Assembly (NCBI GenBank): GCA_021784835.1
Contig: JAJYHI010000045.1
Location: 1-5,417 of the forward strand
DNA: 5,417 nucleotides
Direction of reading: 5' to 3'
Origin: a bacterium
GTDB taxonomy: Bacteria; SZUA-79; Acidulodesulfobacterales; Acidulodesulfobacteraceae
Within the stretch, counting starts at the first letter, position 1, and the number at the start of each line of letters is the position of its first letter. Below the pieces are notes generated by a model. The model worked only from the letters and a program-made list of their open reading frames with translations. It was not told where the DNA came from and searched no databases. Below are positions 3,997 to 5,417 of this stretch, one piece after another. The translations under genes were made by a program, and so were the position numbers.

Positions 3997-5417
3997 TTAT
4001 GCCCACCTTAAAGATTTTAAAACGGCTTCGCGCCATTTGACGTACAAAGCGTTTCCGGCATTATCGCCGATTTGCGGATTATATATTTTTTCGGTTTTTT
4101 TGAATCTCCGGAACATCTCTTCCGTCCAAAAACCCGTGCTTACGGCGCTGAGTCCGGCTATCCCGAAAGCCGTCATTTCGGTAAAACCTGCTTTTTCGAC
4201 GGCCATGTTTAAAATATCGGATTGAAACTGCATTAAAAAATCGTTCTCGCTTGCCTTCCCGTCAACCCTCAATTTATATTTAGATAAATCGAATCCGCTT
4301 TTTAAGGTATTTTCGAATTCTATAACGACGTCTTTGGTCTGGTATGCTAAAGATTCTAAAGCCGCCCTGATTATATGGTTTTTATTCGCCGCTCCGGTTA
4401 ATCCGATAATAAGCCCCCTTGCGTCCGGGTCCCAATACGGCGCGCCGAGGCCGGATAAAGCAGGAACGAAATATACACCCTCGTTGGAAATAAGGCTTTT
4501 TGCCGCATCGGAAGATTCCGCCGCCGAGCTTATGATACCTAAATTGTTTTTAATAAAGCGGATAATTTCGCCGCCGGTAAAAATACTGCCTTCAAGGGCG
4601 TAATAAGCTTCTCCGTCTAATTTCCACGCGACGGTGGCGACTAATTTATCGGAGGCGTAAATTCTGTTTCCGGTTTCCATCATTGCAAAAAGTCCGGTTC
4701 CGTAAGTATTTTTTATTACGCCTTTTTCAAAACCGGAATGCGCGAAAAGGGACGCCTGCTGGTCGCCGAGAATTCCGACTACCGGTATGGATTTTCCGGT
4801 AATTTTTTTTTCGGTGCTGCCGAAATTATAATTGCTGTCACATACCAAGGGCAGCATGGATTCTTTGACGCCGAATATTTTAAGAAGTTCTTCGTCGTAT
4901 TTTAAGGTATTTATATTATACAAAAGCGTTCTAGAAGCGTTGGAAGCGTCGGTGGCGTGAACGGAACCGCCGGTCAGATTCCAAAGGACCCAGCTGTCCA
5001 CCGTTCCGAAAACCAATTCCCCTTTTTCCGCAAGATTTTTCGCTTCGCCGACATTATCTAACACCCATTTAATCTTAGTAGCGGAAAAATACGGGTCTAA
5101 GAATAAGCCCGTTTTTTCTTTGATAAGCTTGCGGTATCCGGATAAATCTTCGCATGTCCCTGCAGTCCTTCTGCACTGCCATACTATTGCGTTATATACC
5201 GGTTTTCCGGTATTTTTATTCCAAACCACCGAGGTTTCCCTCTGGTTTGTAATGCCCAAGGAAACTATTTCGTAAGAGCCGCAATGCTCGACCGTTTCGT
5301 TTAAAACTTTAACCGCCGTATTTAATATGTCGTACGGATTTTGTTCGACCCACGCCGGCTTAGGATGTATTTGCGGAAATTCGCGATAGGAAGAATGTAT
5401 AATACCGCCGTTTTTAT
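3997..5417 (-). CDS. glpK: Glycerol kinase, N-terminus beyond the right edge
   Basis: GlpK phosphorylates glycerol to sn-glycerol 3-phosphate with ATP in the cytoplasm. The frame is open to the window edge and 472 residues are visible. By alignment with the E. coli protein only about 24 residues, including the DQGTTS phosphate loop, are missing. Seen in order: REFPQIHPKPAWVEQNP (11-27), GITNQRET with the glycerol-binding Arg-Glu, NAIVWQCRRT, DPYFSATK, TDASNASRT, GDQQASLF with the catalytic Asp, NTYGTG, GLGAPYWDPDARG, and ALESLAYQT. A TTG at 5259 lies inside the conserved domain and is not the start. Two oddities: the adenine-site motif reads DGKASEND, with Lys (codon 4257-4255) where E. coli has Gly411, and the E. 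coli FBP-site residues Gly230 and Arg236 are Lys and Ser. Other catalytic motifs are intact. No glpF or glpD is in the window. Confidence 0.95.
   Translation of the reverse strand, partial: KNGGIIHSSYREFPQIHPKPAWVEQNPYDILNTAVKVLNETVEHCGSYEIVSLGITNQRETSVVWNKNTGKPVYNAIVWQCRRTAGTCEDLSGYRKLIKEKTGLFLDPYFSATKIKWVLDNVGEAKNLAEKGELVFGTVDSWVLWNLTGGSVHATDASNASRTLLYNINTLKYDEELLKIFGVKESMLPLVCDSNYNFGSTEKKITGKSIPVVGILGDQQASLFAHSGFEKGVIKNTYGTGLFAMMETGNRIYASDKLVATVAWKLDGEAYYALEGSIFTGGEIIRFIKNNLGIISSAAESSDAAKSLISNEGVYFVPALSGLGAPYWDPDARGLIIGLTGAANKNHIIRAALESLAYQTKDVVIEFENTLKSGFDLSKYKLRVDGKASENDFLMQFQSDILNMAVEKAGFTEMTAFGIAGLSAVSTGFWTEEMFRRFKKTEKIYNPQIGDNAGNALYVKWREAVLKSLRWA

Noticed and set aside
4334..4603. Plus-strand open frame inside glpK
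   Set aside because: It is a shadow of the conserved kinase codons, with no SD and no motif.
5257..5259. TTG at 5259 as the start of glycerol kinase
   Set aside because: It is the Leu of a conserved GITNQRET context, and clear GlpK homology continues in frame for 52 more codons to the window edge.

Overview
This window comes from a moderately to strongly AT-rich bacterium that I cannot place with confidence. All gene content runs on the minus strand, so the right edge is upstream. Single 60-base lines counted by hand range from 15% to 50% G+C. The exported TPR protein and the mix of strong and absent Shine-Dalgarno (SD) sequences fit an environmental Gram-negative lineage (deltaproteobacterial-like is a guess), but nothing here fixes the taxonomy.

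Layout in transcription order, right to left. (1) glpK, glycerol kinase, lacking only its N-terminus beyond the right edge and followed by a probable intrinsic terminator. (2) A short AT-rich gap with an extended -10 candidate. (3) A small secreted TPR protein. (4) Nine bases later, a nucleotidyltransferase of the GSxxYxL...SDxD (PF10127/RlaP-like) type in a very AT-rich patch. (5) A consensus-like promoter, TTGAAA-17-TATAAT, at the end of that gene. (6) panD, aspartate 1-decarboxylase. (7) An ATZ/TRZ-type amidohydrolase with a full set of metal ligands. (8) panC, pantothenate synthetase. (9) At the left edge, directly after panC, what looks like the end of an insertion sequence: direct TGTCCTA repeats, a TATAAT box and the first 11 codons of a probable transposase, running off the window.

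panD and panC act in one pathway. PanD makes beta-alanine from aspartate and PanC joins it to pantoate to give pantothenate, the coenzyme A precursor. The amidohydrolase sits between them with an 11-base gap upstream and a stop codon that nearly coincides with the true panC start, so the three are probably one transcript. panB is not in the window.

The main points for a second look are as follows. panC homology and a perfect SD point to an AUA codon exactly where an ATGA stop/start overlap would be expected. The transposase SD and start codon lie in a near-perfect hairpin whose 5' arm would be absent from the element's own transcript but present in readthrough from the pan operon, the logic known from IS10 and IS50. 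The panD promoter predicts an almost leaderless mRNA. The glycerol kinase carries Lys in place of a conserved adenine-site Gly and lacks the E. coli fructose-1,6-bisphosphate (FBP) site residues.
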